A stretch of 64,000 bases of DNA from HR10 sp964615335 (GCA_964615335.1 CAZTMT010000004.1:124001-188000); one strand, 5' to 3'. Counted from the stretch's first letter, positions 1-8,905 are shown. Numbers and translations are program-made. The notes: generated by a model not told the origin, from the letters alone.

Positions 1-66
1 CGGCCATTATCATCATAGCACATTTGCGCCCTCAGTAAAGGAAGCGGGGCGACTGAGAAAACGATT

Positions 67-94
67 TTGCGCGGCCCGGGGTTTCACCTATAAT
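67..94 (+). promoter_or_regulatory. Promoter of the PanC-like gene
   Basis: TTGCGC at 67-72 and a perfect TATAAT at 89-94 are separated by 16 bases. Transcription would begin near 101, so an ATG start at 117 would have a leader of only about 16 bases. Sequence 1-66 shows no gene. Confidence 0.55.
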
Positions 95-116
95 ACGCGT
101 GGCGGGACGCTCGACG

Positions 117-986
117 ATGGAAGTGGTCAAAAGCACAGCACGAATGCGTGCGATCGCCCAGAAATGTCGGGCGGAAGGGGGGGTGATCAGCCTGGTTCCG
201 ACCTCGGGACATCTGCACGAGGGGAAGCTCAGCCTCGTCCGTCGCGCTCACCAGATGAGCGATGTCATCGTCGTCTCGATCTCCCCTCCGGCTCTCCTGG
301 CCGAAGGGGAGAGAGCGGAAGTCGGGCGAAAGGTCGCGCGAGACGCGGAAGTGCGATACCTCTCCCTGGATGTCGAGATCCTCTCCCCCCTGGGAGTCCA
401 TTATATCTTCGCCCCTTCGGAGGCAGAACTCTTCGAGGAAGGCGCGTGCACGGAGGTCGTCGTCCGGGGATTGAGCGAACGACTCTACGGAGCGACGCAT
501 CCGGAGCATTTCGTTCGGTTGACGACATATCTGACGATCCTCCTGCACATCATCCGACCGCAGTTTCTCGTCCTGGGGTGGAAGGACGCGCAGCAGGTCG
601 TCATCGTGCGCCGGATGGTTCGAGACCTTCATCTGGACGTCGAGATCATCGTCTGCCCGATCGTGCGCGAGGCCGATGGATTGGCCGTCGCGCCGGAGAA
701 CGCTCTTCTCACCGAGCGCGAGCGTCAGGCCGCGCGCCTTTTGCCTCAAGCGCTCGAACGCGCCCAGGTGCTCCTGGCGGCCGGAGAGAGGGAGACGGCG
801 ACGATCATCCGGGCTATGCGTGAGATGATCGAAGCCAACCCGCTCATCCGTATCGAGCAGCTCTCTATCGTGGACGGTGAGACGCTGGAACCTCTGGCCT
901 TGCTGGGAGAACGTCCCGCCCTGGTCATGCTCTCGGCGTTTGTCGGAAAAGTGCGCTTGAGCGATAACATCTTGCTGAACCTCTGA
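117..986 (+). CDS. PanC-like (pantothenate synthetase family) protein with altered active site
   Basis: A 289-residue protein with the full PanC fold order. Pantothenate synthetase joins pantoate and beta-alanine using ATP in the cytoplasm. The family landmarks are present but changed: the nucleotide-binding motif reads PTSGHLHEGKLSLV (residues 29-42; the family has PTMGALHEGHLSLV), so the second His is Lys. The NPxQF region reads SPPALL. LGWKDAQQ (153-160) keeps the Lys and Asp. VREADGLAVAPENALL (183-198) has lost the SSRN part. ATG 117 is chosen over the in-frame GTG at 99 because family members begin at this point and GTG 99 lies only four bases after the -10 box. Loss of these residues argues against normal PanC catalysis; a changed substrate or a decayed paralogue are both possible. 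Confidence 0.8.
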   Translation: MEVVKSTARMRAIAQKCRAEGGVISLVPTSGHLHEGKLSLVRRAHQMSDVIVVSISPPALLAEGERAEVGRKVARDAEVRYLSLDVEILSPLGVHYIFAPSEAELFEEGACTEVVVRGLSERLYGATHPEHFVRLTTYLTILLHIIRPQFLVLGWKDAQQVVIVRRMVRDLHLDVEIIVCPIVREADGLAVAPENALLTERERQAARLLPQALERAQVLLAAGERETATIIRAMREMIEANPLIRIEQLSIVDGETLEPLALLGERPALVMLSAFVGKVRLSDNILLNL

Positions 987-1182
987 GATCGAATCGGGAG
1001 GGGGACGTGTGTCATTTCCCGAGGGAAACACAAGGATGTCCTCTCGCGAAAAGGGCCTCGCGGGGTGCTCCCTCGGGGGACCCCCCTCGCGATACGGGAT
1101 GATCGGCGAAGGAGGCCCGAAGAGCGCATGCCCCGAAATCGAGCTTGTCACCTGTAAGGATCAGCTCTGAGGGAGGGGGGAT

Positions 1183-1410
1183 ATGAGGAGAAAGGCGATC
1201 ATGGATGCGATCCTCTGGATCATCACCACCGTGTGCCTGATCCTCTCGATGGTCTACTTCTTCAAGTGGAAGGCCGCTCCGAATCCCACCGATGAGGGTC
1301 ATGTGAGCCAGTGGGTGTGGATCACGCTGGTCATCATCGCCATGGTGTGCATCCTGATCTGGTTCTTCACGCGGGGGAAGGAGGAAGAAATCAGCATCAC
1401 CCGAGGATGA
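1183..1410 (+). CDS. Small two-helix membrane protein, unknown function
   Basis: A 75-residue protein with two clear hydrophobic segments (about residues 9-26 and 45-63) separated by a short polar loop, ending in a charged tail. The ATG has a very strong ribosome binding site (GGAGGGGGG just upstream), which supports it as a real gene despite its size. I do not recognise the family. It is the first of three consecutive small membrane protein genes on this strand (with 1607-1903 and 1915-3177), so a shared membrane role is possible, but nothing in the sequence shows it. The 196 bases before it hold no gene. Confidence 0.7.
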   Translation: MRRKAIMDAILWIITTVCLILSMVYFFKWKAAPNPTDEGHVSQWVWITLVIIAMVCILIWFFTRGKEEEISITRG

Positions 1411-1606
1411 GAGCGCCGAAGGGCGTGGCGCGACGTCGTGCGTCGCACGAGCGCCTGTGAGCCCTGCCCGGAGCGCGGCGATATTCGGAGGGGAACGCCT
1501 GCGCGTGAAGAGATGGAGCCCACATCGCTTTCTCGCCGAGGATTCGCCTGAAAGAGACAGCCTCGGGAGATCGGGTGGTGAATTTCGCTGATGAGGAGCA
1601 GCGATT

Positions 1607-1903
1607 ATGAACAGCTTCTTCGGAAACGCCATGGGGTGGGAGGGGGTATGTGGGATCTCCGGGGGATTCGCCTTGCAGCTCGGGCGGATGGCGGAACGCC
1701 TGAACATCTGGGATCTCGTCTCGGTCGCGACCTACGGGCTTCTGGGGATCGCTCTGGCTGTCATCGGGTACGTGGTCTTCGATATGGTCACCCCGTTCTC
1801 CTTGGGACGGGAGCTTGTGGAGAACCGAAACATCGCCGTCGGAATCGTCATCGCAGGCATCATCATTGGGATTTCGATCATCATCGCGGCCGTCGTCTCG
1901 TGA
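1607..1903 (+). CDS. DUF350 family membrane protein
   Basis: A 98-residue protein resembling DUF350 (one domain of about 60 residues with two membrane helices). Visible family traits are GYVVFDMVTPFSLGREL followed by a glycine- and isoleucine-rich helix (residues about 77-97) of the type seen in this family. ATG 1607 is preceded by GAGGAG at 1593-1598 with eight bases spacing. An internal ATG at 1688 would leave only the conserved domain but lacks a convincing ribosome binding site. The next gene starts 11 bases downstream, so the two are probably co-transcribed. Function of the family is unknown. The 196 bases upstream (1411-1606) hold no gene. Confidence 0.75.
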   Translation: MNSFFGNAMGWEGVCGISGGFALQLGRMAERLNIWDLVSVATYGLLGIALAVIGYVVFDMVTPFSLGRELVENRNIAVGIVIAGIIIGISIIIAAVVS

Positions 1904-1914
1904 GCCTGTGAGCT

Positions 1915-3177
1915 ATGATGTCGTTCTGTTCGGAGTGCGGTCTCCCGCTTCCTGAAGGAGCCTCCGTGTGCCCGGGGTGTGGAGCTTCGATTCTGGACCA
2001 GATCTTGGCCTCTCGAAGGCCCGGCTCAGTCGCTCCGGTTGTGGAGACTCCGGTGGATCAGCCTGTGCTCGAAGAGGCAGTGGAGGAGAGAGCCGAAGAA
2101 GGATCTTCGCTTCAGGCTGAAGCCGCCCCCGGCGAAGAAAAAGTCGCCGAGCATCCCCCGAGCGCGGAGGAGGTGGCGGTTCCCCCGACGACGTGGAGAG
2201 AGGTGGTCTCTGCGCTGCGGTTTCTGCTCGATCGCCAGCGCATCCTCTGGCACGGGACCGGCGTGATGATCGGTTGGGTTCTCTTCGTCCTCTTTCAGAT
2301 GCTCGCTTATGTCGCCGAAGAGTCCCCTTGGGTGTCTCTCGTCTGGCGCGTCGGAGCGTGGGGGGTACTTAGTGTGGTGACGCTGATGAGTTCCGCTGTG
2401 CTGGCAGCCTCTTTGCTCTCGGAGGCCGGACCTGCGCTGAAGCTCCCCTGGAGTTCTCCTTCCGGGATCTTGCGGCGGACGTTTGCCATTGTTGGGCCTG
2501 TTGTGCTCTTTCTCGGAATCGGCGGGATGGGGATTCTGATCCTGACAGCCCTGGGGGCTCTGGCGCGCGCCGGAGCCGTGGGGCCCATCCTGTGGGCGCT
2601 CCTCTTCATCCCTCAGTTCGTCTTGATGCTCCTTATGGGGCTTGTGGCTCTGGCGGCCCTGGGGGCCTTCGTCTACGGCCCCGCGCTTGCTGTGACTGAT
2701 GGGGGGACGTTCCAGCAGACGCTTTATCGGCTCTCTCTGCTTCTGAGGCGCCAGAGCGCGCAAGCTGTGGGGTATCTTCTGCTGGGACTCGGAGTGGCCG
2801 CTCTGCTGGGAGTGCTCGTAGAGGGAGGGATTGGAGTGGTGATTCAGGGGATTGAGCGGGTGGCGCTCTGGGCGAGTCAGGGGCGGTCAGCTTCTCTCAT
2901 AGCCGTGGGGAAGGAGCTGGTTTCCGCCTGTGTGCCCGGAAGCTTCTGGCTCCCGATCGGGGAGGCTTCGCCGGACAGCGCTTTTCCTCCGGAGGCTTCG
3001 GTTCGCTCGGCGGGATTCTTCTGGGCGATTTCCGTCATGCTCCTGCTGGGGCTGGGACTCACACTGCCTCTGCTCTTTCTGAACGGATTCGGAGCGCTGG
3101 CGGCTTGGACGCTGCTCGAACGACTCTCCCGAGCGCGCCCTCTGGGGGAGGAGGGTCGCTTCCCCCGAGTACAATAG
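1915..3177 (+). CDS. Zinc-ribbon, multi-span membrane protein
   Basis: A 420-residue protein. The N-terminus carries a four-cysteine zinc ribbon (CSEC at residues 5-8 and CPGC at 19-22). A glutamate- and proline-rich linker follows to about residue 100, then roughly six hydrophobic segments fill the rest. The layout, with a cytoplasmic zinc ribbon ahead of a polytopic membrane domain, is common in uncharacterised bacterial proteins and does not itself give a function. It starts 11 bases after the DUF350 gene, so probably belongs to the same transcript. Valine, leucine and glycine dominate the membrane part and no catalytic motif is evident. Confidence 0.75.
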   Translation: MMSFCSECGLPLPEGASVCPGCGASILDQILASRRPGSVAPVVETPVDQPVLEEAVEERAEEGSSLQAEAAPGEEKVAEHPPSAEEVAVPPTTWREVVSALRFLLDRQRILWHGTGVMIGWVLFVLFQMLAYVAEESPWVSLVWRVGAWGVLSVVTLMSSAVLAASLLSEAGPALKLPWSSPSGILRRTFAIVGPVVLFLGIGGMGILILTALGALARAGAVGPILWALLFIPQFVLMLLMGLVALAALGAFVYGPALAVTDGGTFQQTLYRLSLLLRRQSAQAVGYLLLGLGVAALLGVLVEGGIGVVIQGIERVALWASQGRSASLIAVGKELVSACVPGSFWLPIGEASPDSAFPPEASVRSAGFFWAISVMLLLGLGLTLPLLFLNGFGALAAWTLLERLSRARPLGEEGRFPRVQ

Positions 3178-3230
3178 AGGCGCACAGTCTCACCCCGAGG
3201 GGGAAGCGGCCCCGATCGCGCGAGCACGGC

Positions 3231-4328
3231 TCACGGATTCCGGCGCTTCAACGTGGGCTTCTCCGAAGACTCCGACCCTGTCTTCTCCTCTCCCTGAGGC
3301 TCAGAAGGAGGTTGCTCTTGTCCTGGCGGGCGACGTTTCAGCGTCGGTCGGCCGCGCTCTTCCGGCGCTCTTTCGGGGGCGCGTTTTTCATCCAGACGCC
3401 GGTGCAGGCCCTGCAGGCGGATGAGGCGCTCTTTGATCCGGGTGAACTCCGACGTCGTGATGATGTACTCTTCGCGCTCGGGGAAGCGGGCGATCAGATC
3501 CTTGACGACCTCCATGCGATCGGGCGTCGGCGGGTGCGACATGAAAAGCTTCGAGATGCCGCTCGGACGCGTTTTCTGCATGGCGTTGATCTTCTCGAAG
3601 AACGTCAGAAGCCCCTGAGGATCGTATCCGGCCGCCCACAGGTACTGGGCTCCCAGCACATCGGCCTCGCGTTCGGCTCCTCGGCTGAACTTGAAGAAAG
3701 CGGCGTAGATGCCCAGGTCTGATCCCATCATGATGAGTTGTCCGAGCCCGTAGTATCCCCCTCCCGTGAAGATGATGAGCGGAATCTGCAGGAAGCTCAG
3801 AAGCTGCGTCTTGGTGAAATTCTCCAGCGCATGCCGCGCGGCCACATGGGCGATCTCATGAGCCATGACCCCGGCCAGTTCCGATTCATTGTCGGCCGCC
3901 GCAATAAGTCCCGTATTCACGTAGAAGAAGCCGCCCGGCAGCGCGAACGCGTTCACTTCGTCCGAGACGATGACCTTGATCGTGAAGGGGACCTTCGCAT
4001 CGGAGTGAAGCACGATGTTCTGGCCGACGCGATTGATGTATTCGCTGATGATCGGATCATCGAGGATCTGCATGTACCGATCGACTTCGGCGGCAAGCTG
4101 TCGGCCCAAGGCGACCTCGCGTTCGAGGCTGTAAAAGTTCCATTGCCGGCGATTGATGTCGCGCTTTCCAATAAGCCGCGGGTCCTCATTGGGTTTCAGG
4201 GGCTTCGAAGAGTCCGCGCGCGATTTTTGCGTCCCTTCCCCCCCTGCCTGAAGGCTCCCTATGGGTCCCCAAACCAGAACCCCCAGTGCGATCAGAGTCG
4301 AGATCACATGCACTCGTTTCGATGTCAT
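3231..4328 (-). CDS. Secreted M48-family zinc metalloprotease
   Basis: A 365-residue peptidase with an N-terminal signal peptide ending near an A-G site about residue 28. The zinc-binding motif HEIAH lies at residues 157-161 and the third ligand in EREAD at about 222-226. The LPGGFFYVNTGLI segment is typical of the BepA/Oma1-like M48 group that handles outer membrane or envelope proteins. The C-terminal tail (about 300-365) is proline- and charge-rich and contains TLKRR twice. The start is ATG 4328: AAGGAG lies eight bases before it, whereas the GTG at 4337 would overlap that ribosome binding site. It is transcribed divergently from the RNase P RNA gene. Confidence 0.88.
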   Translation of the reverse strand: MTSKRVHVISTLIALGVLVWGPIGSLQAGGEGTQKSRADSSKPLKPNEDPRLIGKRDINRRQWNFYSLEREVALGRQLAAEVDRYMQILDDPIISEYINRVGQNIVLHSDAKVPFTIKVIVSDEVNAFALPGGFFYVNTGLIAAADNESELAGVMAHEIAHVAARHALENFTKTQLLSFLQIPLIIFTGGGYYGLGQLIMMGSDLGIYAAFFKFSRGAEREADVLGAQYLWAAGYDPQGLLTFFEKINAMQKTRPSGISKLFMSHPPTPDRMEVVKDLIARFPEREEYIITTSEFTRIKERLIRLQGLHRRLDEKRAPERAPEERGRPTLKRRPPGQEQPPSEPQGEEKTGSESSEKPTLKRRNP

Positions 4329-4365
4329 ATAGGTCACTCCTTCTTGCTCTTTCCTCTCACCGCAG

Positions 4366-4394
4366 ATTATACCCGAGATGGGGGGAGGAGAGCA
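4366..4394 (-). promoter_or_regulatory. Promoter of the M48 protease gene
   Basis: Minus-strand TATAAT (4366-4371) with TGCTCT (4389-4394) 17 bases further upstream. The -35 box is weak. The leader would be about 30 bases and includes the AAGGAG ribosome binding site. Confidence 0.5.
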
Positions 4395-4445
4395 CCCCCG
4401 GAGCCATTAATTTTCGTTAATATCGTCCATCGAGTGAGCCGGGAT

Positions 4446-4474
4446 TTCCAACAGTTCCCCTCTGAGGCTATAAT
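4446..4474 (+). promoter_or_regulatory. Promoter of rnpB
   Basis: Perfect TATAAT at 4469-4474, with a weak -35 (TTCCAA at 4446-4451) 17 bases upstream. The predicted start of transcription, 4481-4482, coincides exactly with the first base of the long P1 helix of the RNase P RNA. Confidence 0.6.
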
Positions 4475-4481
4475 GCTTGTC

Positions 4482-5007
<526 letters not shown>

Positions 5008-5018
5008 TCTCTCCGCAA

Positions 5019-5095
5019 TGGCGCCCCGAGCGGGACTCGAACCCACAACCTACGGCTTAGAAGGCCGTTGCTCTCTCCTGTTGAGCTATCGGGGC
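5019..5095 (-). tRNA. tRNA-Arg (anticodon UCU)
   Basis: Cloverleaf on the minus strand: acceptor GCCCCGA pairs with TCGGGGC, followed by discriminator G and an encoded CCA. The anticodon stem ACGGC/GCCGT encloses loop CTTCTAA, giving anticodon UCU, which reads AGA/AGG. The T arm is GTGGG-TTCGAGT-CCCGC. Length is 77 bases. Confidence 0.95.
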
Positions 5096-5191
5096 GCAGT
5101 GTGAAAGATAGCACGCCGCTTTTCGCTTTGTCGAGACGCCCGGCTGGCGAATATCCCCTGGATGAGGCTCTCAAAGCGCGAGGACGGCCTG

Positions 5192-5269
5192 TGGTCGGGG
5201 CGGGCGGATTTGAACCGCCGACCTCCTGCTCCCAAGGCAGGCGCGCTCACCAGGCTGCGCCACGCCCCG
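5192..5269 (-). tRNA. tRNA-Pro (anticodon UGG)
   Basis: Cloverleaf on the minus strand: acceptor CGGGGCG pairs with CGCCCCG, followed by A and an encoded CCA. The anticodon stem CCTGC/GCAGG encloses loop CTTGGGA, giving anticodon UGG for proline. The 5' GTGGCGCAGCCTGG part is typical of tRNA-Pro. Length is 78 bases. It lies upstream of tRNA-Arg on the same strand, so both may be one transcript. Confidence 0.95.
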
Positions 5270-5312
5270 ACCCGGGATGCGCCTTTAATCTAGCGGGATC
5301 GCCCCGAGTGTG

Positions 5313-6161
5313 TCAAACAGCGCGTTCTCTGGACAAAGCGCTTCCGTCCGGATCGGTTCGCGCCTGAAAGAGAGCATGGGCCAATTGCGCCAGCTCCTCC
5401 AGCGCCAGCGTCTCCGCGCGACGATGGGGATCAAGACCCGCGCGGCGAAGAGCCTCCAGAGGATCGCTCAGGCGAAGTCGGGCGGCCGCGCGCTTGAGAT
5501 TGTTCCCGATCGTCTTGCGCCGTTCGGCAAAGAGCGCCGCCGTCAGCGTGAAGAAAAACCCCTCATCAGGAACAGAGACTGCAGGACGTTCGCGCACGCA
5601 CAGGTGCACGACCGTGGAGAAGACTTTCGGAGGGGGCCGAAAGGCGCTCGGCGGAACGGTGAAAAGACGTCGGCCCTCGCAGGAGTACTGGATGAGGATG
5701 GAGAGGTATCCGTATTGCTTATTCCCCGGGGGACTGAGGATCCGCTCGGCGACTTCGCGTTGCAGCATGACGGTCATGTCGCGAAGATACGTGCGGAAGC
5801 GAAGCAGGTGCTGCAAGATGGCCGTCGCGATATTGTAGGGGAGATTGCCGAAGACGCGAACGGGCGACGTGATCCCCTCTCGCTCGAAAAGCTCGGCCAG
5901 ATTCAGTTTCAAAATATCTCCGACGATCACGCGCACCTTCTCCGGAGGCCATCGGCGCGCCAGATCCCGAGCGAGGATCTCATCAATTTCCACGGCCAGA
6001 ACGCGCGCGGCGCGTTCGCTGAGCCAGCGCGTCAGGGCTCCGCGTCCGGGTCCGATCTCCAGGACGACATCTTCGGCCTGCAGAGCTACGGCCTCGACCA
6101 TACGGCGGCCCGTTCGGGGATCGGAAAGAAAATGTTGTCCCAGGCGTTTGCGAGCGCGCAT
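5313..6161 (-). CDS. rsmA: 16S rRNA (adenine1518-N6/adenine1519-N6)-dimethyltransferase
   Basis: A 282-residue RsmA/KsgA, which dimethylates two adjacent adenines in the 3' terminal hairpin of 16S rRNA during small-subunit assembly. Family marks: the N-terminal KRLGQHFL (residues 5-12), the SAM-binding EIGPGRGALT (about 35-44), the catalytic NLPYNIAT (about 109-116), and FRPPPKVFS (about 173-181). Length and order match the family throughout. It lies 70 bases downstream of ribD on the same strand and is probably its operon partner. Its own ribosome binding site is weak. Confidence 0.95.
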   Translation of the reverse strand: MRARKRLGQHFLSDPRTGRRMVEAVALQAEDVVLEIGPGRGALTRWLSERAARVLAVEIDEILARDLARRWPPEKVRVIVGDILKLNLAELFEREGITSPVRVFGNLPYNIATAILQHLLRFRTYLRDMTVMLQREVAERILSPPGNKQYGYLSILIQYSCEGRRLFTVPPSAFRPPPKVFSTVVHLCVRERPAVSVPDEGFFFTLTAALFAERRKTIGNNLKRAAARLRLSDPLEALRRAGLDPHRRAETLALEELAQLAHALFQARTDPDGSALSRERAV

Positions 6162-6231
6162 AGGCTTTCAACCGTTCTGCGAGAGGTCCTTTCGGAGGAC
6201 TTCCAGCACCTGTCGCGGCGCGCCGGAGCAC

Positions 6232-7404
6232 TCATTGAAGCGGATAGGCCGTGATCTCCACATCCTCTCCGGAGCGAGCGATGCTCTGAATCTGCATCCG
6301 AAGGGCGCGGTCGAGAGTCAGGATGTCTTCGCCTCCAACAGCGGGGATCGCTCGCCGTCCTCCGATGATCTTGGGGGCGATGAACACGGTCAGTTTATCC
6401 GCGAGCCCTTCGCGTAAGAAAGCGGCGTGCACTTCAGCTCCCCCTTCGACCAAAAGGCTCGTGATCTCGCGTTGGCCCAGCTCGTGCAGCACAGCGTGCA
6501 GATCCACGCGGCCGGCGCGGGCGGGAACCGGGATCACCTCGGCTCCCTGTTCGCTCAAGAAGCGCGCCTTCTCCTGGGACGCCTCTGTCGTGAAGATCCA
6601 CAGGGGCCACTTTCGGGCTGTTCGCACAAGCCGCGCCGTCGGGGGGATGCGCAGGTGAGAATCTAACACGACGCGGACCAGAGGCCGATGGCGCGGCCGA
6701 TCCAGGCGGAAGCTCAGCTCCGGATCGTCGGCGAGAACCGTTCCGATCCCCACCAGGATGGCATCGTATTCGTAACGCAACTGCTGGACGGCGTGGCGGG
6801 AGACCTCGCCGGTGATCCAGCGGGAGTGACCGGAGGCCGCGGCGATTCGACCATCCAGGCTCATGGCGATCTTCAGATGAACGAACGGGCGTCCCGAGGT
6901 GATGTAGCGGATGAACTTCTCGTTCAACCGTCGTGCTTCCTCCGCGGCAAGGCCGACGTCCACGCGAATCCCGGCGCGACGCAGCTCGGCCAGGCCGCGC
7001 CCGCAGACCTGCGGGTTGGGATCAATCATGGAGGCGACGACGCGCGCGATACCCGCGCGGATGATGGCGTCCGTGCACGGGGGGGTGCGTCCGTGATGGC
7101 AGCAGGGCTCCAGATTCGTGTAGAGCGTGGCGCCGCGCGCCCATTCCCCGGCCTCCTCCAGAGCGAGCACTTCGGCGTGTTTCACCTGAGCGTATCGGTG
7201 AATCCCACGACCGACGATGTGTCCCTCGCGGACGATCAGAGCACCCACGAGCGGATTCGGACTGACTTCACCTTTGGCCGAGGCGGCCATCTCCAGGACC
7301 AGGCGCATGTAGTCCTCGTCCGTAGGAGCCGAGACAGTGGAAGGGGGGGCTCCATGAACCGAACCGGCACACCCCAAACTCGCGTGATTGACATTCACGG
7401 ACAT
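6232..7404 (-). CDS. ribD: Bifunctional riboflavin biosynthesis deaminase/reductase RibD
   Basis: A 390-residue protein catalysing the deamination and side-chain reduction of the riboflavin pyrimidine intermediate. The deaminase half carries HAEVLAL and PCCHHGRTPPC (zinc site). The reductase half carries KIAMSLDGRIA, a segment ending SRWITG, and LLVEGGAEVHAAF. The open frame runs further upstream to 7611, but that part overlaps radA antisense, so ATG 7404 is chosen. This start has no ribosome binding site and lies only 10 bases downstream of a TATAAT box, consistent with a nearly leaderless mRNA. RsmA is encoded just downstream; other riboflavin genes are not in the window. Confidence 0.92.
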   Translation of the reverse strand: MSVNVNHASLGCAGSVHGAPPSTVSAPTDEDYMRLVLEMAASAKGEVSPNPLVGALIVREGHIVGRGIHRYAQVKHAEVLALEEAGEWARGATLYTNLEPCCHHGRTPPCTDAIIRAGIARVVASMIDPNPQVCGRGLAELRRAGIRVDVGLAAEEARRLNEKFIRYITSGRPFVHLKIAMSLDGRIAAASGHSRWITGEVSRHAVQQLRYEYDAILVGIGTVLADDPELSFRLDRPRHRPLVRVVLDSHLRIPPTARLVRTARKWPLWIFTTEASQEKARFLSEQGAEVIPVPARAGRVDLHAVLHELGQREITSLLVEGGAEVHAAFLREGLADKLTVFIAPKIIGGRRAIPAVGGEDILTLDRALRMQIQSIARSGEDVEITAYPLQ

Positions 7405-7416
7405 CGCGACCACAAT
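7388..7416 (+). promoter_or_regulatory. Promoter of radA
   Basis: TTGACA (7388-7393) and CACAAT (7411-7416) separated by 17 bases on the plus strand. The -35 box lies inside the first codons of the divergent ribD gene. Confidence 0.5.
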
Positions 7417-7444
7417 TATACTGACCGGAGCGCAGAAGGAGCAA
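7415..7444 (-). promoter_or_regulatory. Promoter of ribD
   Basis: Minus-strand TATAAT (7415-7420) with TTGCTC (7439-7444) 18 bases upstream. It interleaves with the radA promoter, so the two polymerases would compete for the same DNA. Confidence 0.55.
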
Positions 7445-7453
7445 TAAACAGAC

Positions 7454-8815
7454 GTGGCGAGGGGACAGAAAACCACGTACATCTGCCAGCAGTGCGGATA
7501 CCAATCGCCCAAGTGGTTGGGAAAATGTCCGACATGTGGAGAGTGGGACTCGCTCGTCGAGGAGCGGGCCTCGGCCCCGGAGGAGGGGCGGCGTCGGATC
7601 CCTCGCGCCACGCCCAGGCCCTACGGTGAGATCGCCTCTCAGGCGGATGTGCGCTGGACAAGCGGTCTCCCCGAGTTCGATCGCGTCCTGGGAGGAGGGA
7701 TTGTCCCGGGCAGCGTCGTTCTGGTCGGAGGAGATCCGGGGATCGGCAAAAGCACGCTGCTTCTGCAGGTCGCCGATCAGTTGACGCGCCGCTATGGTCC
7801 CGTGCTTTATGTCTCCGGTGAGGAATCGGAGCGGCAGATCAAAATGCGGGGAGAGCGCCTGAATCTGGACGCGCAGGGCCTCTATATCCTGACGGAGACC
7901 TGTTTGGAGTCCGTGTGCGAAACGATCGAGACGTTGCGTCCCCGCGCCGCGATCATCGATTCGATTCAGACGATCTTCTCTGAGGCGCTCGAATCGGTGC
8001 CGGGCAGCATCGGACAGGTGCGCGAGGCCGCGACGCGCTTCCTCCTTTTGGCCAAGAGCCAGGAGATCCCCATCTTCCTGATCGGACATGTGACGAAGGA
8101 GGGGATGATCGCCGGTCCGCGGGCGCTCGAACATATTGTGGATGCGGTCCTCTATTTCGAAGGGGAGCGCCATCAGAATCACCGCGTGATTCGCGCCGTC
8201 AAGAACCGCTATGGGGCGACCAATGAAGTGGGCGTCTTCGAGATGACGTCGCACGGTTTGGTTCCGGTCGCGAATCCCTCGGCGATGTTTTTGAGCGAGC
8301 GCCCCATTGGAGCTTCGGGATCGGTCGTCTCGGCGTGTCTGGAGGGGACGCGCCCGATCCTGATCGAGCTGCAGGCCCTGGTGGGCACGAGCGGCTACGG
8401 GGCGGGACGGCGCATGACGCGCGGTGTGGATCCGTATCGCGTGGCCTTGCTGCTGGCTGTATTGGAGCGACGGGCGGGATTCTCCCTGGCCGGATGCGAC
8501 GTGTTCGTCAATGTCGCCGGGGGGATCACGGTGGACGAACCGGCTGTGGATCTGGCCATTGTCGCAGCCGTCGCCTCCAGCTTTCGGAACGCGGCCCTGG
8601 ACTCGGAGACGGTCATCTTCGGAGAAGTCGGCCTGGCCGGAGAAGTGCGAGCCGTCTCAGCCGCTGGTGCGCGCGCGCGCGAGGCGGCTCAGATGGGTTT
8701 TCGCCGTCTCATTCTGCCGGAGAATAATCGCCGAAGCGTGGACGCTTCGGAGGCGCTCGAAGTTCTGGGCGTGCGCTCGATCTTTGAAGCGCTGGATCTG
8801 GTGTTACCCGAATGA
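7454..8815 (+). CDS. radA: DNA repair protein RadA
   Basis: A 453-residue RadA, a RecA-like ATPase that drives branch migration of recombination intermediates. Domains in order: a C4 zinc finger (CQQC at 11-14, CPTC at 25-28), the ATPase core with Walker A GGDPGIGKST (92-101), the RadA-specific KNRYG motif (250-254), and a C-terminal Lon-protease-like domain without the catalytic dyad. The start is GTG 7454; AAGGAG lies 12 bases upstream and the N-terminus aligns with the family from the first residue. Head of a run of genes (PIN-TRAM, ispD, ispF) in an order seen across several phyla. Confidence 0.96.
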   Translation: MARGQKTTYICQQCGYQSPKWLGKCPTCGEWDSLVEERASAPEEGRRRIPRATPRPYGEIASQADVRWTSGLPEFDRVLGGGIVPGSVVLVGGDPGIGKSTLLLQVADQLTRRYGPVLYVSGEESERQIKMRGERLNLDAQGLYILTETCLESVCETIETLRPRAAIIDSIQTIFSEALESVPGSIGQVREAATRFLLLAKSQEIPIFLIGHVTKEGMIAGPRALEHIVDAVLYFEGERHQNHRVIRAVKNRYGATNEVGVFEMTSHGLVPVANPSAMFLSERPIGASGSVVSACLEGTRPILIELQALVGTSGYGAGRRMTRGVDPYRVALLLAVLERRAGFSLAGCDVFVNVAGGITVDEPAVDLAIVAAVASSFRNAALDSETVIFGEVGLAGEVRAVSAAGARAREAAQMGFRRLILPENNRRSVDASEALEVLGVRSIFEALDLVLPE

Positions 8816-8905
8816 CCGGGAGATCCTTCCGCTCGCACCGGAAGGGATTCCCCGGGAGGGAATTCTCGGATCGTCGCCTGAAGGCGAGGATCGGAGGGAG
8901 TGAAC

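Noticed and set aside
1015..1028. TTTCCC-GA-GGGAAA as a terminator after panC
   Set aside because: The loop is only two bases and there is no T-tract; likely chance.
7405..7611. Longer N-terminus of RibD
   Set aside because: It would run antisense through the radA start and zinc finger, and contains no RibD-like sequence.
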